Origin: Alistipes sp.
GTDB taxonomy: Bacteria; Bacteroidota; Bacteroidia; Bacteroidales; Rikenellaceae
Assembly: GCA_017631255.1 (NCBI GenBank)
Contig: JAGBTP010000025.1
Span: 1 to 58,638, forward strand
Direction: 5' to 3'
Length of the DNA: 58,638 nt
The position numbers and the translations under genes were made by a program. Position 1 is the first letter of the stretch; every line of letters starts with the position of its first letter. Below, piece after piece: positions 17,818-27,176 of this stretch. A model generated the notes under the pieces. That model was not told where the DNA came from. It did not search any database and saw nothing but the letters and a program-made list of their open reading frames with translations.

Positions 17818-17848
17818 TTGGAAGTTCGCACGAAAAGTATTACCTTTG
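17818..17848 (+). promoter_or_regulatory. Promoter of the two-gene BACON lipoprotein operon
   Basis: TTG, 20 nt, TACCTTTG, 56 bases before the start codon. The G9 tract lies directly upstream. Confidence 0.7.
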
Positions 17849-17904
17849 TGCTAAATTTTCGTTACGAAATATCAGCCGACAATTATTAACTTACTAACTA
17901 TACT

Positions 17905-19413
17905 ATGAGACGATTTTTAGTTTTTGCTCTCTCATTCGTAGCCATTCTATTTGTGGCGTGCAAGGGCGAGAGTAGCACCTCGAAAAACGGGGTGGTAATC
18001 ACCTCGTCAACCAATGTAGAGGTCGACATCTACGGTGGCGAGTTTGTGATTGAGTACAAGGCCGATGGTGTTGCCGACATCACCTTCAGCTCGGAGTGGC
18101 TTCGCACCAAGAGCAATGAAGACGGCAAGGCCATCATTCAGTACGAGGCCAATGAGACTGGTGGTGTGCGTCAGGCAGCTGTAACACTCAGCTACGCGAC
18201 ATATAAGGCAACCGTCGTGGTAACGCAGTCAAACGAGGCCACAACCCCTATCCTCACCCTCGTTGGCGAGGAGACTATCAACATCGACCGCTGCGGCCAG
18301 AAGGTTGAGATTATGTACACCCTCAAGAATAGCAACAATGAGGACTACATCTTCGCCAAGACCTCTGCCGACTGGATCTACTCTATCGAGTGCGGCAATG
18401 ATAACAAAGTTAAGTTGGGTATTGCGACCAACACATCGGGCAAGACTCGCGAGACCATCGTTACCGTAGGCTACGGCACCGTCTCATTCGATGTTCTGCT
18501 TTCGCAGGCGGGCGATGGCGCCATCAACTTCAACGCACCAATCCTCTGGGGCGACTACTATGGCGATGCTCTCACCCCAGGTGCAGCAAATTATTGGATA
18601 TTCCTCTCGGATCGTGGTTTCGACCTTGAGGACAAGTCATACCCTAACGCCACATACTACCGTATCGACGCGTATGGCCCATTGGCTACCACTACGGGCG
18701 TTATTCCAATCCCCGACGGCACCTACACCTACGATCCTAACAACACCTACGCTCAGTGGACATTCACCGCAGAGTGGAGCGGCTATTGGGTGACAGATAG
18801 CAACGCAAATCGTGAAACTATCGCCAAGTTTGAGGAGGCAACACTCACCGTCGAGGGCAACAAAATCACCCTCGTAGCGACTATCAATGGTGAGCAGCAC
18901 ACAGCTGTGTACGAGGGCGACAACTTACTACTCGATCGTCGCAACGATGTGACCGTACTCACCACCCTCGATGGCGACTATGCGGCAGAGCTCTCGGATC
19001 ACTATATGATTTATGAGTGCTACGGCGACTACTATGACTATGGCGCATTTAACTGGATGTTCGTCATTATGCCTAATGACAATTCGGGCGACTGCTTCCA
19101 GTTCGACATCATCACCGGCCACAACGACGAGGAGAGTGGCTTTGTAGGTGACTACACCGCTTCGGATGTCCTCGCTCAGTGGTCATTCATCCCTGGCTGG
19201 ACCGACCAGACAAATATGCAGTGTAGCTGGTTCTTCACATCAAACCAGAGCGAGGTGGCACCATTGCGTGGTGGCGAGATGTCGATTGTGGACAATGGCG
19301 ACGGCAGCATCACCGTCAACATCGATGTTACGGACGACCGCCGCAACAACATCACCGGCACCTGGACAGGCGTACCTGAGCCAGCAGCAAGAAGTATGGT
19401 ATATAACAAATAA
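17905..19413 (+). CDS. BACON-domain surface lipoprotein, duplicated C-terminal module
   Basis: 502 residues. Lipobox FVAC gives lipidated Cys at about 20, followed by KGESS, which resembles a Bacteroidetes lipoprotein surface-export signal. Two BACON domains follow (about 32-110 and 118-207), each ending in the characteristic VVVTQ or VLLSQAG strand; BACON domains often bind glycan or mucin. Residues ~215-345 (YWIFLSDRG...YYRIDAYGPLATT) and ~350-495 form two related beta-rich modules ending in NITGTWTGV. The same C-terminal layout occurs in the gene at 46965. Cotranscribed with the next gene. No SusC/SusD pair nearby. Confidence 0.85.
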   Translation: MRRFLVFALSFVAILFVACKGESSTSKNGVVITSSTNVEVDIYGGEFVIEYKADGVADITFSSEWLRTKSNEDGKAIIQYEANETGGVRQAAVTLSYATYKATVVVTQSNEATTPILTLVGEETINIDRCGQKVEIMYTLKNSNNEDYIFAKTSADWIYSIECGNDNKVKLGIATNTSGKTRETIVTVGYGTVSFDVLLSQAGDGAINFNAPILWGDYYGDALTPGAANYWIFLSDRGFDLEDKSYPNATYYRIDAYGPLATTTGVIPIPDGTYTYDPNNTYAQWTFTAEWSGYWVTDSNANRETIAKFEEATLTVEGNKITLVATINGEQHTAVYEGDNLLLDRRNDVTVLTTLDGDYAAELSDHYMIYECYGDYYDYGAFNWMFVIMPNDNSGDCFQFDIITGHNDEESGFVGDYTASDVLAQWSFIPGWTDQTNMQCSWFFTSNQSEVAPLRGGEMSIVDNGDGSITVNIDVTDDRRNNITGTWTGVPEPAARSMVYNK

Positions 19414-19436
19414 TCACAAACTAACACTATTAAACA

Positions 19437-21296
19437 ATGAGAAAGATTTTTAGCATCGTGACCTCTCTAACGCTCCTTCTTGGCATAGGTTGCCAGCAGA
19501 AGGCAGGCGAGGTAGTCACAGGCCAGAGCGAGTTCAAGCTCGAGACGAGCGAGGTTAGCGCTGCTGCTGAGGGTGAGGATGTAGAGGTTAACTACACCAT
19601 CATCAAACCTGAGAGTGGCGCCGTAGTACTCACCGAGTGCAAGGCAAGCTGGATTAAGAACCTCAGCACCGCAACCTATGGCACCATTAAGTTCACCGTA
19701 GCCCCCAACTACCAGAAGGAGGCACGCGAGACTACCATCAGCGTGCAGTACACTGCTGTAGAGGGTAAGTTCGAGATTAAGGTAAGCCAGGCAGCATCGA
19801 CCTTAGATGCCTTCACCGTAGAGGTTGTATCTAAGGATTCTACATCGCTCCTCCTCGACATTACCCCCGCAGACACCACCACAGCTTATATCTGCCGCAC
19901 CTACACCAAGGCGCATATCGACGCCTTCTTCCTCACCGACGACTGGTCGCTCATCAACTACGACCTTTCGGCTATCGACAGCGAGGCGTACTCTCTCGGT
20001 CAGACCCTACTCAACTACTTGCAGAATATCTCACACACAGGTAAGGCTGGCGTTGAGTTCACACACCTCGTACCTGACACCGAGTATGTAGTCTACTGCT
20101 ACCACATCGACCTCCGCACAGGTAAGGCTACCGACGAGATTGTACATCGTGAGATTATCCGCACATCAAAGCCTGCGACCTTGGACGAGGATATCACTAT
20201 GTCGTTCCAGGTTAACGGCGCAAACATCAAGCAAACCGTAACCACCAAGCACGAGGATACATACTACTACACCGAGTGCTGGTCAACAAACGACTTCAAG
20301 GCATACTTCGGCTCTAACGCAACACCTGAGCAGATCTTCCCACGCCGCTGGAACGAGCAGGTGACGATGAAGATGGATATGGGTTACCAGCCTAACACCA
20401 TCATCGAAGAGCTCTGCCACCAGGGCACTCAGACCATCGACTACGAGTCGCTCAAGGCCAACACATCGTACATCTTCTATGTCTTTGCTATCGACCCAGC
20501 AACCGCCTTCACTGCAACCGACATCGTGGTTGAGACCGTTTCTACATTGAATGTCAACGAGTCAGGTATGACCATCACCATTTCGGTGAAGAACATCTAC
20601 GCTACCACTGCTGACATCTATTGGACCGCAAGTGACGAGAATGGTAAGTTCGCGCGCTCGGTATTCACCAAGGCTGATTTCAACGCCCTTGGTGCAACCG
20701 ACGAGGAGAAGTTCGCAACTATTATGGCAAACTACGACTTCTATCAGGCGGTAGGCTCAACCGATATGAACCTCTACAACCTCGTACCAAGCACCGAGTA
20801 TGTAGCATTCGCATACGGTTTGGACGGCAGCACACCTAATACTCGCATCTTCACCACCGAGTTCAAGACCAAGTCGAACACCCCTGGCAACTCGAACATC
20901 AAGCTCTCTTGGAACGAGCACTACAACATGGCCGAGTTGGCAGCCTTCGACGCTGAGCACTGGGGCGACTACGCAGCATACGACGGAAGCGCATTGTTGC
21001 CAATCACCATCAGCGGCGCTAAGGAGTCTGACAAAGTATACTTTATGATTACCACTATGTCACTCGAATGGTACAGCAACAACGAGCAGTGGTTGCGCGA
21101 TGTAACCGATAGCAAGCACCTCAAAAATCTCTACTCGAGCTATAACTTTATGGCTGAGTACGAGCGTGAGTACAGCGTTATCGCCGTTGCTGAGGACGAG
21201 AATGGCAACTACGGCCAGCTCTTCACCTCTACATTCTACCTTTACAAGAGCGACTCAGCAGATGTTGAGAGCTATGTCTACACTGCCAATAAGTAG
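19437..21296 (+). CDS. BACON plus repeated Fn3-like lipoprotein
   Basis: 619 residues. Lipobox GIGC gives lipidated Cys at about 19. One BACON domain (~28-120) is followed by four modules of 95-120 residues, each with a fibronectin-III-like ending: LVPDTEYVVYCYHID, LKANTSYIFYVFAID, LVPSTEYVAFAYGLD and YEREYSVIAVAEDENG. The middle of each module is variable and contains short helical stretches (TKAHIDAFF, STNDFKAYFG, TKADFNALG). A surface adhesin or glycan-binding protein is likely. It follows the first lipoprotein by 23 bases and ends at a strong terminator. Confidence 0.83.
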   Translation: MRKIFSIVTSLTLLLGIGCQQKAGEVVTGQSEFKLETSEVSAAAEGEDVEVNYTIIKPESGAVVLTECKASWIKNLSTATYGTIKFTVAPNYQKEARETTISVQYTAVEGKFEIKVSQAASTLDAFTVEVVSKDSTSLLLDITPADTTTAYICRTYTKAHIDAFFLTDDWSLINYDLSAIDSEAYSLGQTLLNYLQNISHTGKAGVEFTHLVPDTEYVVYCYHIDLRTGKATDEIVHREIIRTSKPATLDEDITMSFQVNGANIKQTVTTKHEDTYYYTECWSTNDFKAYFGSNATPEQIFPRRWNEQVTMKMDMGYQPNTIIEELCHQGTQTIDYESLKANTSYIFYVFAIDPATAFTATDIVVETVSTLNVNESGMTITISVKNIYATTADIYWTASDENGKFARSVFTKADFNALGATDEEKFATIMANYDFYQAVGSTDMNLYNLVPSTEYVAFAYGLDGSTPNTRIFTTEFKTKSNTPGNSNIKLSWNEHYNMAELAAFDAEHWGDYAAYDGSALLPITISGAKESDKVYFMITTMSLEWYSNNEQWLRDVTDSKHLKNLYSSYNFMAEYEREYSVIAVAEDENGNYGQLFTSTFYLYKSDSADVESYVYTANK

Positions 21297-21310
21297 TAGA
21301 CACCAACCAC

Positions 21311-21353
21311 AAAAAAATACTTCCATAGGGTGTGCCCTTTGGAAGTATTTTTT
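21311..21353. terminator. Bidirectional terminator after the lipoprotein operon
   Basis: AAAAAATACTTCC pairs with GGAAGTATTTTTT around a 17-nt loop. A and T runs on both sides serve the convergent DUF1295 gene too. Confidence 0.85.
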
Positions 21354-21378
21354 ATACTTGTTTTCGATGCTCACTCGA

Positions 21379-22182
21379 CTAACCCTTAAGCCAAGTATGT
21401 TTTGCAACGCTATAAATTGGCACGAAAGGCAATATCAACGGTGTGCGCTTGATGTAACTCTGGAACTCAGGGTCACTACCATAGGTCTCCACCTGACGCA
21501 GCTCGAGGCGACGCGCACCGCTAAACATCACATAGACGATACCCACATATCCGAGCGTAGCGATTACCCACTGCCAGAGTGTTGCCGCAGCACCAAACAT
21601 AATCACATAGCTACCCGTCCACATCAACACCTCGCCAAAGTAGTTAGGGCAACGCACAAGGCGATATAGGCCCGTGTCGACAAACCTATGTGCATTAATC
21701 TTCTTGGCAGCACTCTTCTGCGCATCGGCAACAATCTCTATCGCCACACCGAGGGCAGCGACAATAGCACCGATCCACATCCATACGCCATTTACCGACT
21801 CACCCATAGCGAGGTTATGGAGGTAGAATGTCGCAGGGCTCACCTGACCCACATAAAGTAACGCGCACGATATCCATATCATAAACATCGCAACGAGAGG
21901 CTTCTTGGTCGTATTCTCAGGCTGATAGAGTATCTTCTTATACGACGACGAGCGTCGCTCCCTGAGCAGCAGATACATAGCCAAGCGAATACCATAGATA
22001 AAAAGCACCGCAAAGAGTATCACCGCAGGGATGGTGATAACATCACGAAAAATGATGGCAGAAGCTAATGATAGAGTAGAGATCGCAAAGCCGTAGCCGA
22101 TGCTAAAGAAGTAGATAAAGTAGATCCACCCCACCGCTGACACCGCGAACGAGAGGGCTAAAAGTAGTAGTAGGTAACTCAT
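21379..22182 (-). CDS. DUF1295 / steroid 5-alpha-reductase-like membrane protein
   Basis: 267 residues, about six transmembrane helices. The C-terminal half carries the isoprenylcysteine-methyltransferase/steroid-reductase signature: HRFVDTGLYRLVRCPNYFGEVLMWTGSY with the RxPNYFGE core, then a polar end RLELRQVETYGSDPEFQSYIKRTPLILPFVP. Such proteins use NADPH or SAM on lipid-like substrates at the inner membrane; the substrate here is unknown. Own promoter overlapping that of the divergent ygbA-like gene. Confidence 0.88.
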   Translation of the reverse strand: MSYLLLLLALSFAVSAVGWIYFIYFFSIGYGFAISTLSLASAIIFRDVITIPAVILFAVLFIYGIRLAMYLLLRERRSSSYKKILYQPENTTKKPLVAMFMIWISCALLYVGQVSPATFYLHNLAMGESVNGVWMWIGAIVAALGVAIEIVADAQKSAAKKINAHRFVDTGLYRLVRCPNYFGEVLMWTGSYVIMFGAAATLWQWVIATLGYVGIVYVMFSGARRLELRQVETYGSDPEFQSYIKRTPLILPFVPIYSVAKHTWLKG

Positions 22183-22212
22183 AGTTGACTTGGTTTTTGT
22201 TTTGACTCATAA

Positions 22213-22242
22213 CAAAGGTAATCATTTTTTGGACCACGCAAC
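22213..22242 (-). promoter_or_regulatory. Promoter of the DUF1295 gene
   Basis: Minus strand GTTG, 18 nt, TACCTTTG. Its -33 end is four bases from the -33 box of the divergent plus-strand promoter, so the two may compete. Confidence 0.6.
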
Positions 22243-22246
22243 ACAA

Positions 22247-22278
22247 TTTGCCTATCTAAATTCAATTTCGTATCTTTG
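22247..22278 (+). promoter_or_regulatory. Promoter of the ygbA-like gene and msrA
   Basis: TTTG, 20 nt, TATCTTTG: perfect match. The start codon is 20 bases after the -7 box. Confidence 0.8.
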
Positions 22279-22297
22279 TTTCCAAATTTAAGCGAAG

Positions 22298-22597
22298 ATG
22301 AGCCGCAGTAGAATCGAACGAGAGAAGCGCGTGGTAAGCTCTATGATTGAGCTATACTGCCGCCACAAGCTACATATGACGGAGGTATCAGAAGAGTACC
22401 GCCAGCTGGAAGAGTATGCCCACCGCAGACTCGACGGCTGCAAATTTGGCGAGCAGAAGCCAGCGTGCAAGCGCTGCCCTATACACTGCTACAAGCCCGC
22501 GATGCGCGACACGATGCGCGAGATAATGCGCTGGTCAGGACCTCGTATGATCATATACGATCCAATAGCAGCACTTAGACATCTATTCAACAAGTAG
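22298..22597 (+). CDS. ygbA: Nitrous oxide-stimulated promoter (YgbA) family protein
   Basis: 99 residues, whole-length match to the small YgbA family: RIEREKRVVSSMIELYCRHKH-like start, then a cysteine cluster CKFGEQKPACKRCPIHCYKP (four Cys in CxnCxxCxxxC order) and MREIMRWSGPRMI. In enterobacteria ygbA belongs to the NsrR nitric-oxide regulon and aids recovery from nitrosative stress. It is followed by msrA 52 bases downstream, a repair enzyme for oxidised methionine, so a joint stress role is plausible. The cysteine cluster suggests metal binding. Confidence 0.85.
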   Translation: MSRSRIEREKRVVSSMIELYCRHKLHMTEVSEEYRQLEEYAHRRLDGCKFGEQKPACKRCPIHCYKPAMRDTMREIMRWSGPRMIIYDPIAALRHLFNK

Positions 22598-22649
22598 ATG
22601 CGCACGATACTTGCCATCGCGATAGTAAAATAAAGCAACGACTAAGACT

Positions 22650-23159
22650 ATGACAAAAGAGATATACTTTGCAGGAGGATGTTTCTGGGGCACGGAGCAC
22701 TACTTCAAGCAGGTGCGTGGCGTAGTGGCAACCGAGACGGGCTATGCCAATGGCAATACCGAGTCACCATCATACGAGGAGGTATATACCGACACTACGG
22801 GCTTTGCCGAGACGGTACACATCGTCTACGACCCCGCACAGGTGAGCCTCGAGCTACTCACAACGCTATTCTTCCGCTCAATAGATCCCACATCACTCAA
22901 TCAGCAGGGCAACGACATCGGTACGCGCTACCGTACGGGCATCTACTACACCTCTGCCGACGACCTACCCACACTCAAGCGTATTTACGACGACATTGAG
23001 CGTACCGTAGGCGAGCCTCTTGCCGTAGAGTTAGAGCAACTACGCAACTTCTACCCCGCTGAGGAGTACCACCAAGACTACCTCGACAAGAACCCATCGG
23101 GCTATTGCCACCTACCCTATGCGCTGATGATTATGGCGCGTGAGGCCAACAAGGCGTAA
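22650..23159 (+). CDS. msrA: Peptide-methionine (S)-S-oxide reductase MsrA
   Basis: Reduces methionine-(S)-sulfoxide in proteins. 169 residues. Catalytic GCFWG motif (Cys at about 11: FAGGCFWGTEHYF), then TGYANGNTESPSYEEVYTDTTGFAETV, FFRSIDPTSLNQQGNDIGTRYRTGIYY and FYPAEEYHQDYL, all conserved family blocks. No C-terminal resolving-Cys tail of the E. coli type: the end is LMIMAREANKA. Its stop is only 3 bases from the stop of the convergent GH20 gene, with no terminator between, so read-through could make antisense RNA. Confidence 0.96.
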   Translation: MTKEIYFAGGCFWGTEHYFKQVRGVVATETGYANGNTESPSYEEVYTDTTGFAETVHIVYDPAQVSLELLTTLFFRSIDPTSLNQQGNDIGTRYRTGIYYTSADDLPTLKRIYDDIERTVGEPLAVELEQLRNFYPAEEYHQDYLDKNPSGYCHLPYALMIMAREANKA

Positions 23160-23162
23160 CGG

Positions 23163-25409
23163 CTACAACTCAGGATATATCGTTGGAGGCTGAATGGACA
23201 CCCACTCTGCACCATTACCACGCGAGGTGCAGGTGATGCGCACGCACTTGATAGCCCTCTGCGGCTGCTCAACGACAAAGCCTCCGCAGTCGAGCTCGCC
23301 CACTCTCTCAAACACAATGCCGTCGTAACTAACCTCCACATAACCATTCTCGAATGTAAAGCGTGGCAGCTGGAAATTACCCGTCGCCACCACCATTCTG
23401 CGGCACTTAACCGCCGCCTCGAAGGTAAACATCACCCAATCACCCACATCGGCAGCGCGCGTCGTACGAGCCAGACGGCCATAGCCTTCGGCCTTATCAA
23501 ACGAGTATCGCTCACTGTCCGGCATCGAAGATGTGATGTCAAATTTTGGCGTTATGGTCTTAAAGTGCGCAGCCACCGCAGCCACAGGAGAGTGCGCCTT
23601 AGCACGACGCGTAACGAAGGAGTATTTAGCTGGCGTTGGAGTCTTAATCGGAGCATTATACCTCTTTTCAACACCCTCTGGCTCAATACTATAATACAAC
23701 TCACCTCCATCATCAGTTGATGCTGTAAGCACGCCATCCTTATACACCACCTTCGGCGGCATCAATCTATACGCCACACCCATAGCATCGAGGCGGTCGT
23801 AGTGCACCACCATACGCTCATAAAATGCCTCACCATCACGCGCATCATCATTAACCCACGCCACCTCGGCAAAGGCCACCAAGCGTGGAAATGTCTGATA
23901 GTGGAGATAGTCGGCTCGCTCAGGATTATGCGAGGCGTACAACTCGCTGAAGAACGAGGCCTCAAAGCCTACCACGCCCGCAGCCTCCTCAGCCGTAAAA
24001 TCAAGTGATGCGAGCGAGAGATCGTAGACCTTGCTCCAATCGAATATAGCAGCCCAATCGTGACCAGGCTCCAACTTACTCTGCTTCATATCAAAATAGA
24101 GGTACTGACCAGGCATCACCACCGTAGGATAGCCCTTGAGCGCCGACTCACGACACTCCTTAACACCCTCCCAGCCATATACACGCGTACTCGTAGCGAG
24201 GTTCCCACCATCAATAGCCTCATTCCACACCGCCGCTCGCTTACCATTTGCGGCAAGAATATCTGCCAAGCGCGACATAAAGTAGCCCTGTAACTCCTCG
24301 GTTGACGACATACCCTTCTCGCGCATAAGATCCTGACAATCTGAGCATTTGCGCCATTGCGACATATCTACCTCGTCACCACCAATATGGATATACTCCG
24401 ACGGAAACAACTCACACACCTCCGTAAGTATATCGGACAGCAAGGCATAGTTCTCCTCGCGCGATGCACAGAAGGCCGAACGCACATCGTAGCCAAAGGC
24501 ACGCGAAGTATCTGGGGTGTAGTTGCACAAGATTTCGGGATGGAGTGTAGCGATGCAGAGACTATGACCTGGTAGGTCAATCTCTGGCACAATGGTTATG
24601 TTACGCACGCGAGCATACTCAATAATCTCGCGCATATCAGCCTTGGTGTAGTAGCCGCCCCACCTCTCATTCCACTTACCGTAGCGAGGCCATATGGGGC
24701 TATCACCACCACGAAAACCGCCCTGCTCTGCAAGTTCGGGATGCGACTCTATCTCTATGCGCCACGCCTCGTCGTCAGTAAGATGCAGGCGCAACGAGTT
24801 AACCTTATGATATGCCAATATGTCGATATATGCCTTGACCGCCTCCTTATCCATCCAAGTGCGGCACACATCGAGCATAAAGCCTCGATGGCTCCAGCCA
24901 GGCATATCACTAACCTCGCAAACAGGCAGAGCCACGGGAAAGTCAAGATTGCGCGCATAAACCGCAGCAGGCAGCATCTCAAAGAGGGTTGCAACACCAT
25001 TAAACACACCACCATAGCCACCACCAACAACCCACACGCCGTCATCACCCACAGTGATGCAATACTCCTCGTCCTCAAACATCGGGTCATACGCAAGCTG
25101 AATAGCTGCCTCACCATTCACTACTTCAACACCCAAGTGATCAGCAACATAGTGCGCCAATGGTTTAAGTTCCACATCGCCATACGACACCTTAGCGCCC
25201 CGCTCCAAATAGAGTACGCCACCACACTCCGTAACACTATTTGGCTGAGGGATAAGCGCTGGCATAGGCACACGCTCCTCTGTCACAACACGATACTGAA
25301 CCGACGACGCAACCACCATCTCCACCTCAGGAGACAGCGCAAATGTTGCAGTTACGGCCGCCACCACGGCAACAGCCACCACCGACAATATAATCTTTAG
25401 CACTCGCAT
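23163..25409 (-). CDS. Glycoside hydrolase family 20 beta-N-acetylhexosaminidase
   Basis: Removes terminal beta-linked GlcNAc/GalNAc from glycans such as mucin. About 748 residues from MRVLKIILSVV, a signal peptide or anchor; the frame runs 44 codons further upstream but those codons span the promoter. GH20b-type N-domain (~40-160), then a TIM barrel with HLTDDEAWRIEI, PEIDLPGHSLC and the catalytic Asp-Glu pair in HIGGDEV (about 340). The C-terminal ~150 residues include chitobiase-C-like and discoidin-like parts (WVMFTFEAAVKCRRMVV, CVRITCTSRGNGAEW). Probably periplasmic or exported. Monocistronic. Confidence 0.93.
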   Translation of the reverse strand: MRVLKIILSVVAVAVVAAVTATFALSPEVEMVVASSVQYRVVTEERVPMPALIPQPNSVTECGGVLYLERGAKVSYGDVELKPLAHYVADHLGVEVVNGEAAIQLAYDPMFEDEEYCITVGDDGVWVVGGGYGGVFNGVATLFEMLPAAVYARNLDFPVALPVCEVSDMPGWSHRGFMLDVCRTWMDKEAVKAYIDILAYHKVNSLRLHLTDDEAWRIEIESHPELAEQGGFRGGDSPIWPRYGKWNERWGGYYTKADMREIIEYARVRNITIVPEIDLPGHSLCIATLHPEILCNYTPDTSRAFGYDVRSAFCASREENYALLSDILTEVCELFPSEYIHIGGDEVDMSQWRKCSDCQDLMREKGMSSTEELQGYFMSRLADILAANGKRAAVWNEAIDGGNLATSTRVYGWEGVKECRESALKGYPTVVMPGQYLYFDMKQSKLEPGHDWAAIFDWSKVYDLSLASLDFTAEEAAGVVGFEASFFSELYASHNPERADYLHYQTFPRLVAFAEVAWVNDDARDGEAFYERMVVHYDRLDAMGVAYRLMPPKVVYKDGVLTASTDDGGELYYSIEPEGVEKRYNAPIKTPTPAKYSFVTRRAKAHSPVAAVAAHFKTITPKFDITSSMPDSERYSFDKAEGYGRLARTTRAADVGDWVMFTFEAAVKCRRMVVATGNFQLPRFTFENGYVEVSYDGIVFERVGELDCGGFVVEQPQRAIKCVRITCTSRGNGAEWVSIQPPTIYPEL

Positions 25410-25436
25410 AGAACTCTGTTTTAGTTTACCGATACT

Positions 25437-25468
25437 CAAAATTACAAACTTTTCCAAGAATCTCCAAA
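25437..25468 (-). promoter_or_regulatory. Promoter of the GH20 gene
   Basis: Minus strand TTTG, 20 nt, TAATTTTG: perfect consensus. It lies inside the upstream open frame and fixes the start at 25409. Confidence 0.8.
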
Positions 25469-25541
25469 CCCACACCTTCGATAGAGAAAAAAATATCGGT
25501 TGCAGCAACAGCCACAACCGATATCTCTTAGTCGTCGTCAA

Positions 25542-26558
25542 TTACCTTACCCTCAAGCGCTGACCAATTCGGAGGATAGAGGTCGACTTGATACCATTAA
25601 GCTGGCAGAGACGCGTCACCGTAGTGCCATACTTACGCGCCAACGCACCCAAGGTGTCGCCCGAACGGATGGTATGGTACTGAACAGCAGCTGCAGCCTT
25701 GCGCTCAGCCTCCTCCTGCTTAGCAACCTCCACCTCGTCGTCGAAGTCCTGCTCAAACTTTGAGTAGATGCTAAAGTGCGTACGCTTGAGGAGCAACTCC
25801 TCACGACGCAACTCACCAGTCTTGAAATCCACAATACGCTCAGGATCAAACGACTGACCACGATAGCGCACCTCATAGTGGAGGTGTGGACCGGTACTAC
25901 GACCGGTGCTACCACCAAGGCCAATCTGCTGGCCAGCAACAACCCAATCACCCGCCTCTACATCGCGCTGCGAGAGGTGAGCGTAGTATGTCTCAAGACC
26001 ATTGTTGTGGCGTATAACAATCAGATTACCATAGTTACCTGCCGCCTTAGAGAAGCGCACTCTACCATCAAATGTAGCGTAGATAGGATCACCCATCTTA
26101 AGCGCTATATCGATACCCTGATGCGAACGACCACGACGAGGGCCATAACGCGAGGTGATGCGACCGATGTATGGATAGTGGTAACCCTCGAGTGAGTCAA
26201 CGAGGCGGATAGGCGTAGCATCTGGGAACGAGCTAAGCTCCACATCCTTGTAGGCGTGCGTAGCATCTGTATCCCAATGGTCGCTAAACACCTCGGTATC
26301 GTTCTTATAGTCCTCCGAAATTACATATCTCCAAGTGTTGTCGTTGAACAACACAATACTAATCAGCTCGCTCGCCGTAGGCAATGTATCGATAACAGCC
26401 ACCTCACCAAGAGTTCTCACTGGCTTTATGGGTGCAGGTCTCTCCTTGACCGCTACACTATCGCGCTTAGTGCTATCGGCAGCCTCTTGAACCGATGCCT
26501 CCTGCGCATAAGCAGAGAGAGCGAAGCACATTGCAACGCACAAAAACAAATATCTCAT
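25542..26558 (-). CDS. M23 peptidase with C-terminal LysM
   Basis: 338 residues. Signal peptide MRYLFLCVAMCFALSAYA, cleaved before QEAS. The M23 (lysostaphin/LytM) domain spans ~135-245 with the zinc ligands HxxxD (SHQGID, about 145) and HLH (about 224). A LysM domain closes the protein (YHTIRSGDTLGALARKYG...SILRIGQRLRVR). Acts on peptidoglycan cross-links in the periplasm, or scaffolds an amidase. An intact H/D/H/H set suggests it is active, unlike EnvC-type activators. Last gene of the yicC-gmk-nadD-DUF3109 run. Confidence 0.94.
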   Translation of the reverse strand: MRYLFLCVAMCFALSAYAQEASVQEAADSTKRDSVAVKERPAPIKPVRTLGEVAVIDTLPTASELISIVLFNDNTWRYVISEDYKNDTEVFSDHWDTDATHAYKDVELSSFPDATPIRLVDSLEGYHYPYIGRITSRYGPRRGRSHQGIDIALKMGDPIYATFDGRVRFSKAAGNYGNLIVIRHNNGLETYYAHLSQRDVEAGDWVVAGQQIGLGGSTGRSTGPHLHYEVRYRGQSFDPERIVDFKTGELRREELLLKRTHFSIYSKFEQDFDDEVEVAKQEEAERKAAAAVQYHTIRSGDTLGALARKYGTTVTRLCQLNGIKSTSILRIGQRLRVR

Positions 26559-26589
26559 AAATCTCTTATTATTAACTCGATTAGTCCTC

Positions 26590-27168
26590 CTACTTCATCT
26601 CCTTCACCATCTCCTCAGCAAGCTCCATCTGCTTGTAGAACTCCTCACCGAAGGCACGAATGATAGGCACCTTAAGCCCCTTGTACACGGGAACACCGAG
26701 ACGCTTGCCGCACTCACGCGCTGAGCCACATACCGCCCAACGGTGATAGTTCAGACCCATAGAGCCATTACGAAAACGAGTGACACGAATAGGATAAAGG
26801 TGACACGATACAGGCTTAAGGAACGAGCTCTTTCCTTCACGATAGGCGCGCTCAATAGCACAGAAGGTAATGCCATTCTCCTCGAAGGCATAGGCACACG
26901 CTGCATTATCCACGAGCGGCGTGGTGTAGTCGCCATCGACATCCACAACCATAAAACCCTGCTCCTCGATGGCAGCTCTACCCTCCTCTGTCATATAAGG
27001 GGCATAGTTCTCCCACTCCTGCTCAAGAATGTCTACCTCGTCGATATCAAGTGGTGCACCAGAGTCGCCCTCAACACAGCAGATACCCTTACAAAGAGCC
27101 AAGTCACAGCTAAAGTTCTCCCTTAGCAAGTCAAGGCTAACAATCTTATTATCAATCTCAATCATCAC
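26590..27168 (-). CDS. DUF3109 family cysteine-cluster protein
   Basis: 192 residues, whole-length DUF3109. Conserved N-terminal cysteines CDLALCKGICCVEGDSGAPL recall the YkgJ-type zinc/iron-sulfur cluster proteins; further conserved Cys occur in NAACAYAFEENGITFCAIE, KPVSCHLYPIRV and WAVCGSARECG. A Fe-S or zinc centre is likely, with unknown function. It starts 8 bases after nadD ends, so cotranscription is near certain. Confidence 0.9.
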   Translation of the reverse strand: MMIEIDNKIVSLDLLRENFSCDLALCKGICCVEGDSGAPLDIDEVDILEQEWENYAPYMTEEGRAAIEEQGFMVVDVDGDYTTPLVDNAACAYAFEENGITFCAIERAYREGKSSFLKPVSCHLYPIRVTRFRNGSMGLNYHRWAVCGSARECGKRLGVPVYKGLKVPIIRAFGEEFYKQMELAEEMVKEMK

Positions 27169-27176
27169 TCACTTGA

